DNA of 42,271 nt from Deltaproteobacteria bacterium (lineage in GTDB: Bacteria; Desulfobacterota; Binatia; UBA9968): NCBI GenBank assembly GCA_016193465.1, contig JACPSE010000201.1, positions 1 through 42,271 on the forward strand. The letters run 5' to 3'. The position numbers and the translations under genes are program-made. Under the pieces are notes generated by a model. The model was not told where the DNA came from. It ran no database searches and worked only from the letters and a program-made list of their open reading frames with translations. Positions 17,042 through 26,000 of the stretch are shown here, piece after piece (within the stretch, counting starts at the first letter, position 1; every line of letters begins with the position of its first letter).

Positions 17042-18775
17042 TCAGTAAGCCCCCTGTGAAGTGATGCGTCGACTCCCGGCGGTGAAAACGATAGAGACTA
17101 GAATTAACAAGATCGCGAGAGCGGACAGCCCGGTCATGTCAGCCCTCTCCCAGAGAGACCATAAGAGGCTCGTAATCACGATGTTGTTATAGGAAGCCAA
17201 CATGAGCGGGAAGCTGAAGTCGCGCACGCTGTGGAAGGCGATCCATACCCATGTGTTTCCCAGGGCGGGGAGCAACAAGGGAAATGTCACCTTTCTCAAA
17301 GTCGTCAATTTCGACGCGCCGCTTACCCATGAGGCTTCCTCCAGTTCCTGGTGAATCTGAAGGATGGCCGCGCCCACCGTCCGAGTGCTAAAGGGCAGGT
17401 AGCGCACCGCGTGACCCACGGCGATGACCCAAATGGTCCCCCAAAAGGGCGTGCGGATATAAAAAAGCAGCACCCCTAAAGCGATGACAATGCTGGGCAC
17501 GGCCAAGGGGAGAAAAACCATGTTGTCCAGCAACCAACCGAAACGCGGGCGATACCGATGGACGACCCACGAGACCATCAAGGCCAACAGCGTGGTAAAG
17601 GTAGCTACGGTGGCAAAGAGAATCAAGGTGTTGGCTGCCGCGGTAATGATCCGAGGGTTGCGAAAAACCTCGACATAGTTGGTGAGAGAAAAGTGCGCCA
17701 GCGCCGCCCTAGACGGAGGGAGATAGAAATCCAGGAAGCTGGCCCAAAGCAAAATACTGACGGGCATTACGACGGCAAGGAGAAGATAGACACCGATCAA
17801 ACCCAAGGCGAGATATTTGACGCGGCCCAAGCTAACTTTTTTTTGCGTGTAGCCTTTGCCGGTGATCACCTCGTACCTTTGTGAGCTGGCCGTAAGCTTC
17901 CGATACTGGTAAAGCAAGAAGCTACCCAGACCGAGCCCTAAGAAGCTATACGTGCTTGCCAGACCGTACTGTGGCAGTTGTTCGCTGCGCGTCACGGTGT
18001 AAATCTGCAAGCTCAGGACGGGGAATCGAGCGTTGAGACCGATGGCCAGGGGGATCTCGAAGTACTCAATCATCACGATAGTGAAGTAGAGAACGACGGC
18101 CAGGATACCTGGAGATATCAGCGGTAACGTGACCCTGCGCAGCGTGTGATAAGCGCCCGCCCCCGCGGTCTCGGATGCCTCCTCGAAAACAGGATTGATG
18201 GTTCGAATTAAAGGCCCGATCAAGAGGAACATGGACGGCACCACTGAAAGGACGGTTAGGAACACCATGCCTGCGAAGGTGTAGATGTTCAGCGGTCCGT
18301 CAGTGGTTTGCAGCCCCAGTCCATCACGGAGAAAAATATTGATGGCGCCCTGGCGCGGCCCCAAGAGGAACACCCAGCCCAGCGCCTTCAAGAGGCCTGG
18401 TATTGCCATGGGAATTAAGAGAAGCGCGTAGATGGAATCGCGAAAGGGGAGGTCAGTCCGCTCAACTAACCAGGCGAAAGCCAGTGCCAGTGGTAGGGCG
18501 AGGCTGAGCGAGACAAGAGTATAGAGGAAGGTATTCAACAACAAGCGAGACGTGAACGGATCACCAAACGCCTCCACGAAGTTCCCCAGGGTCCATTCCC
18601 CTGCCTGAAAAGGGAGCGTCATACCGGGGCGAAAGGCAGCGACAATAACCGTGATCAAGGGAGCCGCGACGAGAAAAAGTGAAGCTACCGACACGAAGCC
18701 AGGGATCCATTTATCTGATTCCCCGAACCCGCTGACGCGGCCCGCCAGCGACCTGAGCTGCTCGGCTTTGGCCAA
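17042..18775 (-). CDS. ABC transporter permease, fused double-domain Fe(III)/FbpB type
   Basis: Integral membrane protein of 577 residues with two permease halves, each with an EAA coupling loop: EEASETAGAGAYHTL in the first half and EEASWVSGASKLTTL in the second. It is a paralog of the permease at 6071-7768, sharing KGY-type linkers (TGKGYTQKKVSLG versus TGRGYRPKLIDLG) and PLLLPAL/PLLLPAM after the second loop. The frame opens at a TTG at 18775, only 2 bp after the stop of the binding-protein gene, which implies translational coupling. No alternative ATG is obvious before the first membrane segment. As with the other permease, no ATPase gene is adjacent. Confidence 0.87.
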   Translation of the reverse strand: MAKAEQLRSLAGRVSGFGESDKWIPGFVSVASLFLVAAPLITVIVAAFRPGMTLPFQAGEWTLGNFVEAFGDPFTSRLLLNTFLYTLVSLSLALPLALAFAWLVERTDLPFRDSIYALLLIPMAIPGLLKALGWVFLLGPRQGAINIFLRDGLGLQTTDGPLNIYTFAGMVFLTVLSVVPSMFLLIGPLIRTINPVFEEASETAGAGAYHTLRRVTLPLISPGILAVVLYFTIVMIEYFEIPLAIGLNARFPVLSLQIYTVTRSEQLPQYGLASTYSFLGLGLGSFLLYQYRKLTASSQRYEVITGKGYTQKKVSLGRVKYLALGLIGVYLLLAVVMPVSILLWASFLDFYLPPSRAALAHFSLTNYVEVFRNPRIITAAANTLILFATVATFTTLLALMVSWVVHRYRPRFGWLLDNMVFLPLAVPSIVIALGVLLFYIRTPFWGTIWVIAVGHAVRYLPFSTRTVGAAILQIHQELEEASWVSGASKLTTLRKVTFPLLLPALGNTWVWIAFHSVRDFSFPLMLASYNNIVITSLLWSLWERADMTGLSALAILLILVSIVFTAGSRRITSQGAY

Positions 18776-18777
18776 AA

Positions 18778-19878
18778 CTACTTACCCAGGTAGATGCTCC
18801 GGATCTTCTTCATCATTTTGGCGCCTAGCTCGTCCTTTTCGGCGGTGTCTATCAGTATAAAGTCACTGTCGCGCAACCCAAGCTGCCTGAGCTTACTTGC
18901 CAGGAGGGAGTTCTCTTCCGGCCACGCCAGGCCGTCCTTGGTAACGGTTTCAAATAGTTCCCTACCCTCCGTCGTCAGCCAGGCCCCGAATAGACGGGCC
19001 AGGTTAATGTGTGGAGCCCCCTTGGGAACGACAAGGTTCTTTTGCGTCATAATTGTTCCCGGTAATGCCACCCAGTCCACTGGTATCCCCCTGGCCCTAA
19101 CCTCTTCGAAGTTACCCGCCGAACCGACTGCCAAAGATACGTCCCCTGATTGCAGGGCAGCCGCGCCCCCCGGTCCTCCCTTAACAAATACCGCGCGATT
19201 GTCCCGAATTGCCCTGGCCAGGTTCAACATCTTTTGCTCATCCCACCCTGGCACCGACAAAAGATAGTTAAACGGGTAACCCTGGTTCGCGACCGCAAAG
19301 CGGCCCGCCCATTTCGGGTTGGCCAACTCTTCCCAGGTTTTCGGCAGTTCGTCTTTCTTTAGCCGATCCGCGCGGTAGCCGATGACGTAAACCAGGTGAT
19401 AGATTTCGAGGGCCTTGTTGCGGTACTGCGGCGGTATTCTATTGATGCGTCTTTGAATCTCCGGGAATTCCTGGCTAAACACGCCGCTCCAATCAAAATC
19501 CTCCATGAACCCGTTCTGGCGCAAAACAATAAGGGTAGGGGGAGAGTTAATTGTGATGTCTCCCTCTGCGGGCCGTCCAGCCTGAGCTGAGACCACAAAA
19601 CGGTTGGCAACTTCGACGGAGGTCAACGGCGTCTGTTTTAACTTGACCTTCAGCTTAAAGCGCTTGTTGAAGGCCTCTTCGACCTTCAATAAGTCGTTGC
19701 CACTGGGCTCGGTAGTCCAGTAGTTGATATCTCCCTCAAAACGACTGTTGAGCTCTTCCGACTTTTGGGCCGCTTTGATGAGGCGCTGGCTGCCGCTTTC
19801 GGCCGCCAGCAAACTAGCTGGCGCGCCCTCTGATACCAGCCCCAGAACCGCCAAAAAAGAAACCAGATACTTGACCAT
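18778..19878 (-). CDS. ABC transporter substrate-binding protein, Fe(III) type
   Basis: The start was set at ATG 19878 (MVKYLVSFLAVLGLV), with GGGAGG upstream and a normal signal peptide; the frame is open further to 20022 from a TTG, but without export features. The 366-residue product has LIKAAQKSEELNSRFEGDINYW, a central LPKTWEELANPKWAGRFAV, GGPGGAAALQSGDVSLAVGSAG in the ligand pocket, and VVPKGAPHINLARLFGAWLTTEGRELF, all characteristic of Fe-class type 2 binding proteins. It is 2 bp from the permease gene and surely works with it. The long leader (about 160 nt from the predicted promoter) leaves room for leader regulation. Confidence 0.85.
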   Translation of the reverse strand: MVKYLVSFLAVLGLVSEGAPASLLAAESGSQRLIKAAQKSEELNSRFEGDINYWTTEPSGNDLLKVEEAFNKRFKLKVKLKQTPLTSVEVANRFVVSAQAGRPAEGDITINSPPTLIVLRQNGFMEDFDWSGVFSQEFPEIQRRINRIPPQYRNKALEIYHLVYVIGYRADRLKKDELPKTWEELANPKWAGRFAVANQGYPFNYLLSVPGWDEQKMLNLARAIRDNRAVFVKGGPGGAAALQSGDVSLAVGSAGNFEEVRARGIPVDWVALPGTIMTQKNLVVPKGAPHINLARLFGAWLTTEGRELFETVTKDGLAWPEENSLLASKLRQLGLRDSDFILIDTAEKDELGAKMMKKIRSIYLGK

Positions 19879-20046
19879 TGTTTTGCGCCTCCCTTCTGAA
19901 CAGCCTAAAACAGAAAGTACCGCAGAGGCTGTAGACCTTCTCATCGAGAATCCAATAAGACAACTGGCAGCTTGCGTTAGAACGACGAGCTTAAATCTGA
20001 TGCTTAACCGTCCTCGTTGCAAACGAACTGATAGGGTGCGCGATGG

Positions 20047-20075
20047 AGTCTAACTGCGCCCGGAATTCTTGTCAA
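20047..20075 (-). promoter_or_regulatory. Sigma70-type promoter for the binding-protein/permease pair
   Basis: On the minus strand TTGACA (20075-20070), a 17-bp spacer and TAGACT (20052-20047) form a strong -35/-10 pair about 170 bp upstream of the start at 19878. Confidence 0.65.
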
Positions 20076-20077
20076 GC

Positions 20078-20089
20078 GTATGTACATAC
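20078..20089. promoter_or_regulatory. Perfect 12-bp palindrome beside the -35 box (candidate operator)
   Basis: GTATGTACATAC is a perfect palindrome ending 2 bp upstream of the TTGACA -35 element at 20075-20070. Its position suits an activator site or an operator for a dimeric regulator. No regulator gene is nearby, and a chance 12-bp palindrome cannot be excluded. Confidence 0.45.
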
Positions 20090-20117
20090 TCGTTCACCGG
20101 ATATGAAAATACAGAAT

Positions 20118-21386
20118 CTACAAAATTTCTTTTCTTGCGATTTGCCGGGCCTCTTCCTGGCTTAGTTTATTCATTTTAATAAACGGCGCGGCTTCGTCGA
20201 TGATCTTGTCTGCATCTCCAAGAATCCGGAATTTTTTATACTTGTCCTCGTACTCGATACCCAGTGCTTCACCTAGGAGTGTAACAAAATTCTTGACTTC
20301 AAAGGGATAATCGCGCTCCGCTATGCACAGCTCTCTCTGACAACTATGGTATGGCGTCACCACGATATCTGCGCCTGCACGGTCGGCAGCTTCTAGAATT
20401 TGACGTTGAACGGCCTCCTTTGCTTCCGGTAGCGACCCAAGCTTACTGCACATATATCCATGATTGCCCAATTGTGGAACCTCGACGATGGCGATCCCGG
20501 GTATGGCCGAAACAAGCTTGCGAATGTTTTCTGCAACCCCGTCCAAACCCCTATGGTCATGAAGGGCTATTCTTTTTTCAATGCGCCTCAACCCCTGCGC
20601 CGTCAAAATATCCAAATGGTCCACAAGAAACCGTGTCAAATGTTGAAACCTAAAATCCGCCTTAAGGAAAGCGCCCAAGAGCTCGCTAAACTGGATATGA
20701 CACGTAGGACACCAGGTTATTACCAGGTCTGGACCAAGCTTCTCCATATTTCGCACCGTGTTCCTGACAATCTTCTCGCCGGTCTCATCATCTCCTTCCC
20801 TGAAATGGACAATTCCGCAGCAGTTATCCAGCCCGCCCAGCACTTCCACGTCGACATTCAATCGCTCCAAGATGTCCTCCACGGTTAATACTAGATGAGC
20901 TGTACGCGGCAGATTGCACCCGATCCAAAACAACGCGGAGGCATTTTTCTTACGGGTATCCTGGCGCCCTGTGATTCTCTTCATGTCCTCGGGATCAACT
21001 TGCATGCCGGAAATAAAGCGAACGGTTTTACCCGTTTTTTTGAAACGCTCATGAGCAATCTGACGTCGATCCATAGCTACTTTTCCCCCCTTTATAGCGC
21101 TCTTAGCAAATAAGAGCATTCTGCGGGGGTTCACTGGCTCCGGACACTCCTTGACGCAAACCCCGCTCCCGGCGCAGGCTTCGACCCACCTCGCGGAGGC
21201 GGAATTTCCTCCTTGACCCCGTAGGATATCCAGCACACCAGCAACAACTCGCTTTGGATCCTCTCCCTTTGCAAGGGTATACGGAAGGATTGGGCACACC
21301 TGAGCGCAGATCCCGCAACCCGTGCATTTCTGCAATATATCGTGAATTTCGCGATCCACATAATCTTTCAAAGACCCAACGATCAT
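20118..21386 (-). CDS. Iron-sulfur protein with CCG domains (HdrD/GlpC/LutA-like)
   Basis: The start was taken at ATG 21386 (MIVGSLKDYVDREIHDIL), with AGAGGA upstream; a GTG at 21407 in frame is less likely. The 422-residue protein begins with a ferredoxin-like domain: Cys21, 24, 27 and 31 form a complete 4Fe-4S motif, while the second motif reads CAGSGVCVKECP (Cys71, 77, 81) with Ser where one Cys is expected. The first CCG domain is complete (GCN..., DNCCG, WCPTCH). In the second, the ligand positions are LHDHRG, GNHGYMC and YHSC, so it is degenerate with His at several places. Relatives include heterodisulfide reductase HdrD, glycerol-3-phosphate dehydrogenase GlpC and lactate-utilisation LutA, which pass electrons to quinones or disulfides. 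Its partner here is unknown. Confidence 0.82.
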   Translation of the reverse strand: MIVGSLKDYVDREIHDILQKCTGCGICAQVCPILPYTLAKGEDPKRVVAGVLDILRGQGGNSASARWVEACAGSGVCVKECPEPVNPRRMLLFAKSAIKGGKVAMDRRQIAHERFKKTGKTVRFISGMQVDPEDMKRITGRQDTRKKNASALFWIGCNLPRTAHLVLTVEDILERLNVDVEVLGGLDNCCGIVHFREGDDETGEKIVRNTVRNMEKLGPDLVITWCPTCHIQFSELLGAFLKADFRFQHLTRFLVDHLDILTAQGLRRIEKRIALHDHRGLDGVAENIRKLVSAIPGIAIVEVPQLGNHGYMCSKLGSLPEAKEAVQRQILEAADRAGADIVVTPYHSCQRELCIAERDYPFEVKNFVTLLGEALGIEYEDKYKKFRILGDADKIIDEAAPFIKMNKLSQEEARQIARKEIL

Positions 21387-21448
21387 ACAAGCAGGTTCCT
21401 CTCGCACTCTTTGGGATTCTGCTCCATTAAAAACAGGAAAGCCAGGCC

Positions 21449-21985
21449 CTAACGCGAGCGCCGGGTCCCCCTCCGGCGCGGTTTCGCCTTCGGCTTGCGC
21501 CGCGAGCCGGGATGCAGTTCGAACTCACCCATGATCTCGAGTATGCCGTGGCGTCCAAGCTCGGCGATACCGACGGCTGCGCGAGCGTGCCGGCCGTACT
21601 CCGGCCCCCACAGCTCGTAGAACAGATCGGATGCGCCGTCAATCACTGCAAACTGGCGTTCGAAGCCGGTCGCCGAATTGACCATGCCCAGCAGCCGGAC
21701 CACGCGCTTCACGCGGTCGAGATCGCCGAGGTGCGCCTTGATCGAAGCGAGCATACTGAGCGCCACCGCGCGCGCGGTCTGATAGGCCTCCTCTTCAGTT
21801 ACTTCTGTGCCGACCTTGCCATGACGCTTGACCGCCAGCGCCATGTCATGACGGCCGGAACCATGCCCCGACAGGAATAGGATGTTACCGACCTGCACGC
21901 ACCCGGTGCGGTTGGGACTGGAATAAGGATAGGTCGGCGGGAGCGTGAGCCCCATGTTAGCGAGCTTTTTTTCTATGACGCCCAT
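21449..21985 (-). CDS. RidA/YjgF/L-PSP family protein
   Basis: The start was set at ATG 21985 (MGVIEKKLANMGL), with GAGGAGG about 7 nt upstream; an upstream GTG at 22000 overlaps that site. The 178-residue chain has the YjgF fold signature: GNILFLSGHGS near residue 35, ARAVALSMLASIKAHLGDLDRVKRVVRLLGMV in the middle, and ELGRHGILEIMGEFEL near the end of the fold. RidA proteins hydrolyse reactive enamine/imine intermediates with a conserved Arg; the divergent members with the GNILFLSGHG variant are of uncertain activity. A basic tail rich in Arg and Lys follows the fold. The gene leads a minus-strand run with the Fe-S protein, 62 bp downstream. Confidence 0.85.
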   Translation of the reverse strand: MGVIEKKLANMGLTLPPTYPYSSPNRTGCVQVGNILFLSGHGSGRHDMALAVKRHGKVGTEVTEEEAYQTARAVALSMLASIKAHLGDLDRVKRVVRLLGMVNSATGFERQFAVIDGASDLFYELWGPEYGRHARAAVGIAELGRHGILEIMGEFELHPGSRRKPKAKPRRRGTRRSR

Positions 21986-22171
21986 ATGATGCCTCCTCAC
22001 GTAATTTCCGGACGACTGAGATACGGGATACCATACTTGTTCACTACATATAATATAAGAATTGCAGGGGCACTTTTTGCATACGATGCCCTGCTGTTGG
22101 AGAAATTACAATGGGGGACTACTATGTGCCCTTGACAAAAGGTGCCAGCTAAAATAACGCTGAGGTCGATT

Positions 22172-23086
22172 ATGTACCCCGCTCGCTTTAACTATACACG
22201 TGCAGAATCTTTAGAACACGCTTTTGAGCTATTGACAACGTATGGAGAGGAAGGGCGGTCCCTGGCGGGAGGGATGAGCCTCATACCCCTAATGAAGCTT
22301 CGCCTTGTCTCGCCTGCTCATCTCATCGATATCGGCCGCTTAGCAGAACTCTCTAAGATCGAGCGACGGGACAACTGCGTGGCTTTAGGCGCTGTTGTGA
22401 GGTATGCACAGATCGAGGAGAGCCGGTGGCTTGTGGACACCTTCCCCCTGCTGGCCGAGGCCGTCAGCGTGATTGGGGATGTCCAGGTGCGGAACGCGGG
22501 CACTGTGGGGGGAAACCTGGCACACGCGGATCCCGCCGGGGACTTGGCCCCTGCCGCCTTAGCTCTGAATGCCTCTGTCGTTTGTCGGAGCGCCAAAGGG
22601 ATTCGTACGGTTGCAGCCGACGCCTTTTTCCAGGCTCCTTACACTACGGCCCTAGAGCCTAATGAGCTAGTGACGGAGGTGGAGATTCCTTTTCCCGGCA
22701 ACCGGAGTGGCGGGGCGCACCTGAAGCTGGAGCGCCGCTGGGGGGACTTTGGCAATGCCATAGCCAGCGTGCAACTGGAGCTGAGGGAGGACGGTCGGTG
22801 CCGGAAAGCAGGCATCGCTATCGGCGCAGTGGGAGAGGTGCCTCTTCGTATCAAAAGTGCCGAGGGAGTGCTAATCGGGGAGCGACCGGAAAGGGAAGCG
22901 GTGCGGGCTGCGGCGGAAGAGGTGCGGAAGGCCGTGGAAACCATAGAGCCTCTCTCCGATCTTAAAGCTCCCGCGGAGTACCGCAGAGAGGTGATTCAGG
23001 TCATTTTCAAGCGGGCCCTGGCGCTGGCTTTGGAAAGGGCGCAATCGTCTATTCCCCTTTCGGACGCGACGACTTCTCCTTCTTAG
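22172..23086 (+). CDS. Molybdenum hydroxylase FAD-binding (medium) subunit, CoxM/CutM type
   Basis: The start was placed at ATG 22172 (MYPARFNYTRAESLEHAFELL), which has TGAGGT 8 nt upstream; the frame is open from GTG 22142. The 304-residue protein carries both FAD signatures of the family, AGGMSLIPLMKLRL and TVGGNLAHADPAGDLAP. In xanthine-dehydrogenase-family enzymes this subunit passes electrons from the 2Fe-2S centres to FAD and on to the acceptor. Unlike the usual coxMSL order, it is on the opposite strand to the large and small subunits, and its last 38 bp overlap the end of the large-subunit gene. It probably partners them because no other such subunit is in the window. Confidence 0.9.
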   Translation: MYPARFNYTRAESLEHAFELLTTYGEEGRSLAGGMSLIPLMKLRLVSPAHLIDIGRLAELSKIERRDNCVALGAVVRYAQIEESRWLVDTFPLLAEAVSVIGDVQVRNAGTVGGNLAHADPAGDLAPAALALNASVVCRSAKGIRTVAADAFFQAPYTTALEPNELVTEVEIPFPGNRSGGAHLKLERRWGDFGNAIASVQLELREDGRCRKAGIAIGAVGEVPLRIKSAEGVLIGERPEREAVRAAAEEVRKAVETIEPLSDLKAPAEYRREVIQVIFKRALALALERAQSSIPLSDATTSPS

Positions 23087-25484
23087 CGTTTTGAATGAGC
23101 TGAAAAAGCTCGGCCGGCGTTATATGGCTATCGTTGATCTGTACCCCGAGCGGCGCCAAGGCGTCGCGAATGGCATTGATCACCGCGATAAGCGGCGCCC
23201 CCCCACCTTCACCCATGCCACGGGTGCCAAGCGGAGTGAAGAGGGACGGCGTCTCAATGATTCCACACTCGAACCTGGGCAGGTCTGCCGCCGTCGGCAC
23301 CAGATGGTCTTTGAAAGTGGAAGTTAAGAGCTGCCCATTGCTATCATACACGTGCCGCTCGTACAGTGCAGTCGCTATCTGGTGCGCGACCTGCCCCTGC
23401 ACTTGACCCTCGACCACCATCGGGTTAATACACCGGCCTGCGTCCTCCGCGCATGCGAACTGCAGCACTTTGGGATTACCTGTCCCTTCGTCCACCTCGA
23501 CCACGGCTATCGCGACGCTCGGTGTGTAAGTTAGCGCGAAGTTGCCACGACCCATCTCCGGAGATTCCAATCGCGGCAACGGCGCATGATACACGTAATG
23601 CACTACCAGCCCGGCCTCCCAATCCTGGGGTAAAATACCCGAGTCCAGCCAGGCGAGCTGAGCAATCCGGCGCAGCGTGACGCTGCGGTCGCTGCCCTTC
23701 ACAGACACCTTTCCGTCACATAAATCGAGCTCTTCCGCTGGCGATTCCAACAGCAACCCCCCTAACCGTAGTAACCTGTCACGCATCCGGGCCGCTGCGC
23801 CCAGTAGTGCCCCATGGTGCACGACTGCGAAGCGATCACCGTGGGTTCCAGAGGCGACATCTCCATACGCTGTCCCGAACCTGTCAAATCCGGGAGAGAC
23901 ATACACCATGTCGGGATCCACGCCGAGGATGTCAGCGACGATCTGCGCCGCGGTCGTTTCGTGACTGTTGCCCCTGCTTATACTATCCACGCTAACCCTT
24001 ATATCCCCTTCCGAATCTATTACAATCATCGCGCTGCCAGTGTTCCCCGACTCAGCGCGAGGGCGCCATATCGTCTTCTGAGCCCTGTTGTTGCCGCCCG
24101 ACTGCAGTCCAAACGCTACGCCAACACCCACATAGCGCCCCTCTTTACGCAGCACAGCCTGCCTGGCCCGCCAGCCTTCGTAATCGACCATCTTCACTGC
24201 CTTGTCGAGCAAAGCCGGATAGTCCCCCCCATCATAAATGCCACCGGATGGATTCTTGAATGGCATCTGCTCCGGCCTGATCAAATTTTTGCGCCGGATC
24301 TGGGCCGGGTCCATGCCTAGCTTTCTTGCCCCTTCCTCAATCAGGCTCTCTACCAGGAAGCAATGCTGCTGCTTGCCAAAAGAGCGCAGCGGAGCGACTG
24401 GACACTTGTTGGTCGCAACAGCGTTCACCTCCACCTCTAAGTTACTGAAGTCGTAAACAGTCGTTGGCTGTCGTATCCAATTCATCGCGCCGCGCGGCTC
24501 GCCGCCTGGCCTGCAACCTTCGTCGGAGATCAATCGCTCCCGCATCCCAAGAATAGTGCCATCCTTCTTGAACGCCATTTGCGCGTAAAAGATATGCTCG
24601 TTGCCGTGGGAGCTGGCCTGTAAGTGCCCGGTCCGTGTCATAATCCACTTGACCGGGCGTTTTAGTTTTTTGGACGCGTAGCTGATCAGAGAGTTGTAAT
24701 GGCTCATGTAGCTCTTGTTTCCAAACGACCCACCGAGGTCCTGGCAAACGGTCCGCACTTGTTCAGGGCGGAGACCAAGAGCGTGCGCTACCCGGAACGC
24801 GTCCTCTCCTATGTGGTCCGTGGTAGCCCATAACGTTAATACCTCCGTTGAATCATCCCACCATGCCAGTGCGGCGAAGGTCTCCAAGGGTGTTACCCCG
24901 TAGCGATGGAAGTGTAGCCGGCTCCTAACCACAAGATCCGCCTGAGAGAAGGCTTGGTCTGGATCCCCATACACAAACCTGCGGAAACGCCGGTTGTCGG
25001 AGGCCTCGTCGTGAACGCGCGGGGCGTCTGGCCGCATTGCCTGCTCAGGGTCGAGAACCGGCTGGAGCGGCTCGTAATCCACTTCAACCAACTCAAGGGC
25101 ATCCTCAGCTATATATTTGTCTTCAGCCACAACCAGCGCTACCGCTTCACCGGCGAACTTCACCTTCTCAGCCGCTATGCCAAAATCGCGCAGCGCTCTG
25201 TCGTACGGCCCCTCGGCGGGGCTGGGTGGCGACGGCGGCCCAACATTCACTATCTCAGCCCCAGTGATTACGTCTATCACCCCTGACAGGCTAAGAGCAT
25301 TAGAAGTATCTATCTTGCGGATCCGGGCATGGGCGTAAGGGCTATGCAAAATCTGCGCATGTGACATGCCTAAAAGTTTTACATCGCCGGTAAATCGCCC
25401 CCTGCCGGTGAGGAGCCGTAGGTCCTCTTTGCGCTTTACAGGCTTCCCAATCCAGCGGTAGGTCGGCTTCAGCTCGTCCGCCAT
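23049..25484 (-). CDS. Molybdenum hydroxylase large subunit (xanthine dehydrogenase/CoxL family), substrate unknown
   Basis: The start was set at ATG 25484 (MADELKPTYRWIGKPVKRKED), with GGAGG upstream; the open frame extends to 25595. The 811-residue protein has the typical molybdopterin-cytosine-dinucleotide segments: GKPVKRKEDLRLLTGRGRF at the start, DLGGSFGNKS near residue 250, and the catalytic Glu759 in RGMGEGG. The active-site loop reads CPVAPLRSFGK (residues 361-371). It lacks both the AYRCSFR of form I CO dehydrogenase and the AYRGAGR of form II, so CO oxidation is unlikely and some other carbon hydroxylation is expected. It follows the 2Fe-2S subunit by 25 bp and is the last gene of a minus-strand operon that also encodes two hydrolases and an SCP2-like protein. 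Confidence 0.9.
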   Translation of the reverse strand: MADELKPTYRWIGKPVKRKEDLRLLTGRGRFTGDVKLLGMSHAQILHSPYAHARIRKIDTSNALSLSGVIDVITGAEIVNVGPPSPPSPAEGPYDRALRDFGIAAEKVKFAGEAVALVVAEDKYIAEDALELVEVDYEPLQPVLDPEQAMRPDAPRVHDEASDNRRFRRFVYGDPDQAFSQADLVVRSRLHFHRYGVTPLETFAALAWWDDSTEVLTLWATTDHIGEDAFRVAHALGLRPEQVRTVCQDLGGSFGNKSYMSHYNSLISYASKKLKRPVKWIMTRTGHLQASSHGNEHIFYAQMAFKKDGTILGMRERLISDEGCRPGGEPRGAMNWIRQPTTVYDFSNLEVEVNAVATNKCPVAPLRSFGKQQHCFLVESLIEEGARKLGMDPAQIRRKNLIRPEQMPFKNPSGGIYDGGDYPALLDKAVKMVDYEGWRARQAVLRKEGRYVGVGVAFGLQSGGNNRAQKTIWRPRAESGNTGSAMIVIDSEGDIRVSVDSISRGNSHETTAAQIVADILGVDPDMVYVSPGFDRFGTAYGDVASGTHGDRFAVVHHGALLGAAARMRDRLLRLGGLLLESPAEELDLCDGKVSVKGSDRSVTLRRIAQLAWLDSGILPQDWEAGLVVHYVYHAPLPRLESPEMGRGNFALTYTPSVAIAVVEVDEGTGNPKVLQFACAEDAGRCINPMVVEGQVQGQVAHQIATALYERHVYDSNGQLLTSTFKDHLVPTAADLPRFECGIIETPSLFTPLGTRGMGEGGGAPLIAVINAIRDALAPLGVQINDSHITPAELFQLIQNAKKEKSSRPKGE

Positions 25485-25509
25485 GCGTTGCCTCCAGCTT
25501 GAATCGTGC

Positions 25510-25977
25510 TCAAGTGATATTACCCCTGCTGGCCGCGTGAAGCACCGCGTCGACGATTCGTTGGTAACCGGTACACATGCAGATATTACCGGCAATCCCC
25601 TGCCGCACCTCCTCTTCGCTCGGGTTCGGGTTTTTAGAAAGCAGATAGGTCGCTGCGATGATCATACCCGGCGTGCAAAATCCACACTGTAGACCATGAT
25701 GTGTCCGAAAGCTCTCCTGGAGCAGGCTGAGTTGTCCGTTTTGCGCTATCCCCTCGATTGTCACGATTTCCCGCCCGTCGCCCTGCGCAGCGAGCATCGA
25801 ACAGGACTTGATACTCCTACCGTCAACCAGCACTGTGCACGCCCCGCAGTTGCCCGTGTCACAGCCGACATGTGTGCCGGTCAGGCTGCAGATGTCCCGA
25901 ATAAAATCAACCAATAGCAACCTGGGCTCAACCTCAGCACTATAACTTTTTCCGTTGATCATCATGCTCACACGCAT
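25510..25977 (-). CDS. Molybdenum hydroxylase 2Fe-2S (small) subunit, CoxS type
   Basis: Taken from ATG 25977 (MRVSMMINGKSYSAEVEPRLL), where AGGAGA stands 6 nt upstream. An in-frame ATG at 26001 overlaps the stop of the preceding hydrolase by one base and is an alternative, translationally coupled start. All eight cluster ligands are present: Cys39, 44, 47 and 59 form the plant-type ferredoxin site, and Cys98, 101, 133 and 135 (CGFC and CMC) form the alpha-helical site. The subunit carries electrons from the molybdenum cofactor of the large subunit to FAD. It lies between an alpha/beta hydrolase and the large subunit. Length (155 residues) is normal. Confidence 0.93.
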   Translation of the reverse strand: MRVSMMINGKSYSAEVEPRLLLVDFIRDICSLTGTHVGCDTGNCGACTVLVDGRSIKSCSMLAAQGDGREIVTIEGIAQNGQLSLLQESFRTHHGLQCGFCTPGMIIAATYLLSKNPNPSEEEVRQGIAGNICMCTGYQRIVDAVLHAASRGNIT

Positions 25978-26000
25978 CATCGCTCTCCTATCACCGGACA

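Noticed and set aside
23049-25977. Aerobic CO dehydrogenase (coxSL)
   Set aside because: The active-site loop lacks the Cys-containing AYRCSFR of form I and does not match form II either.
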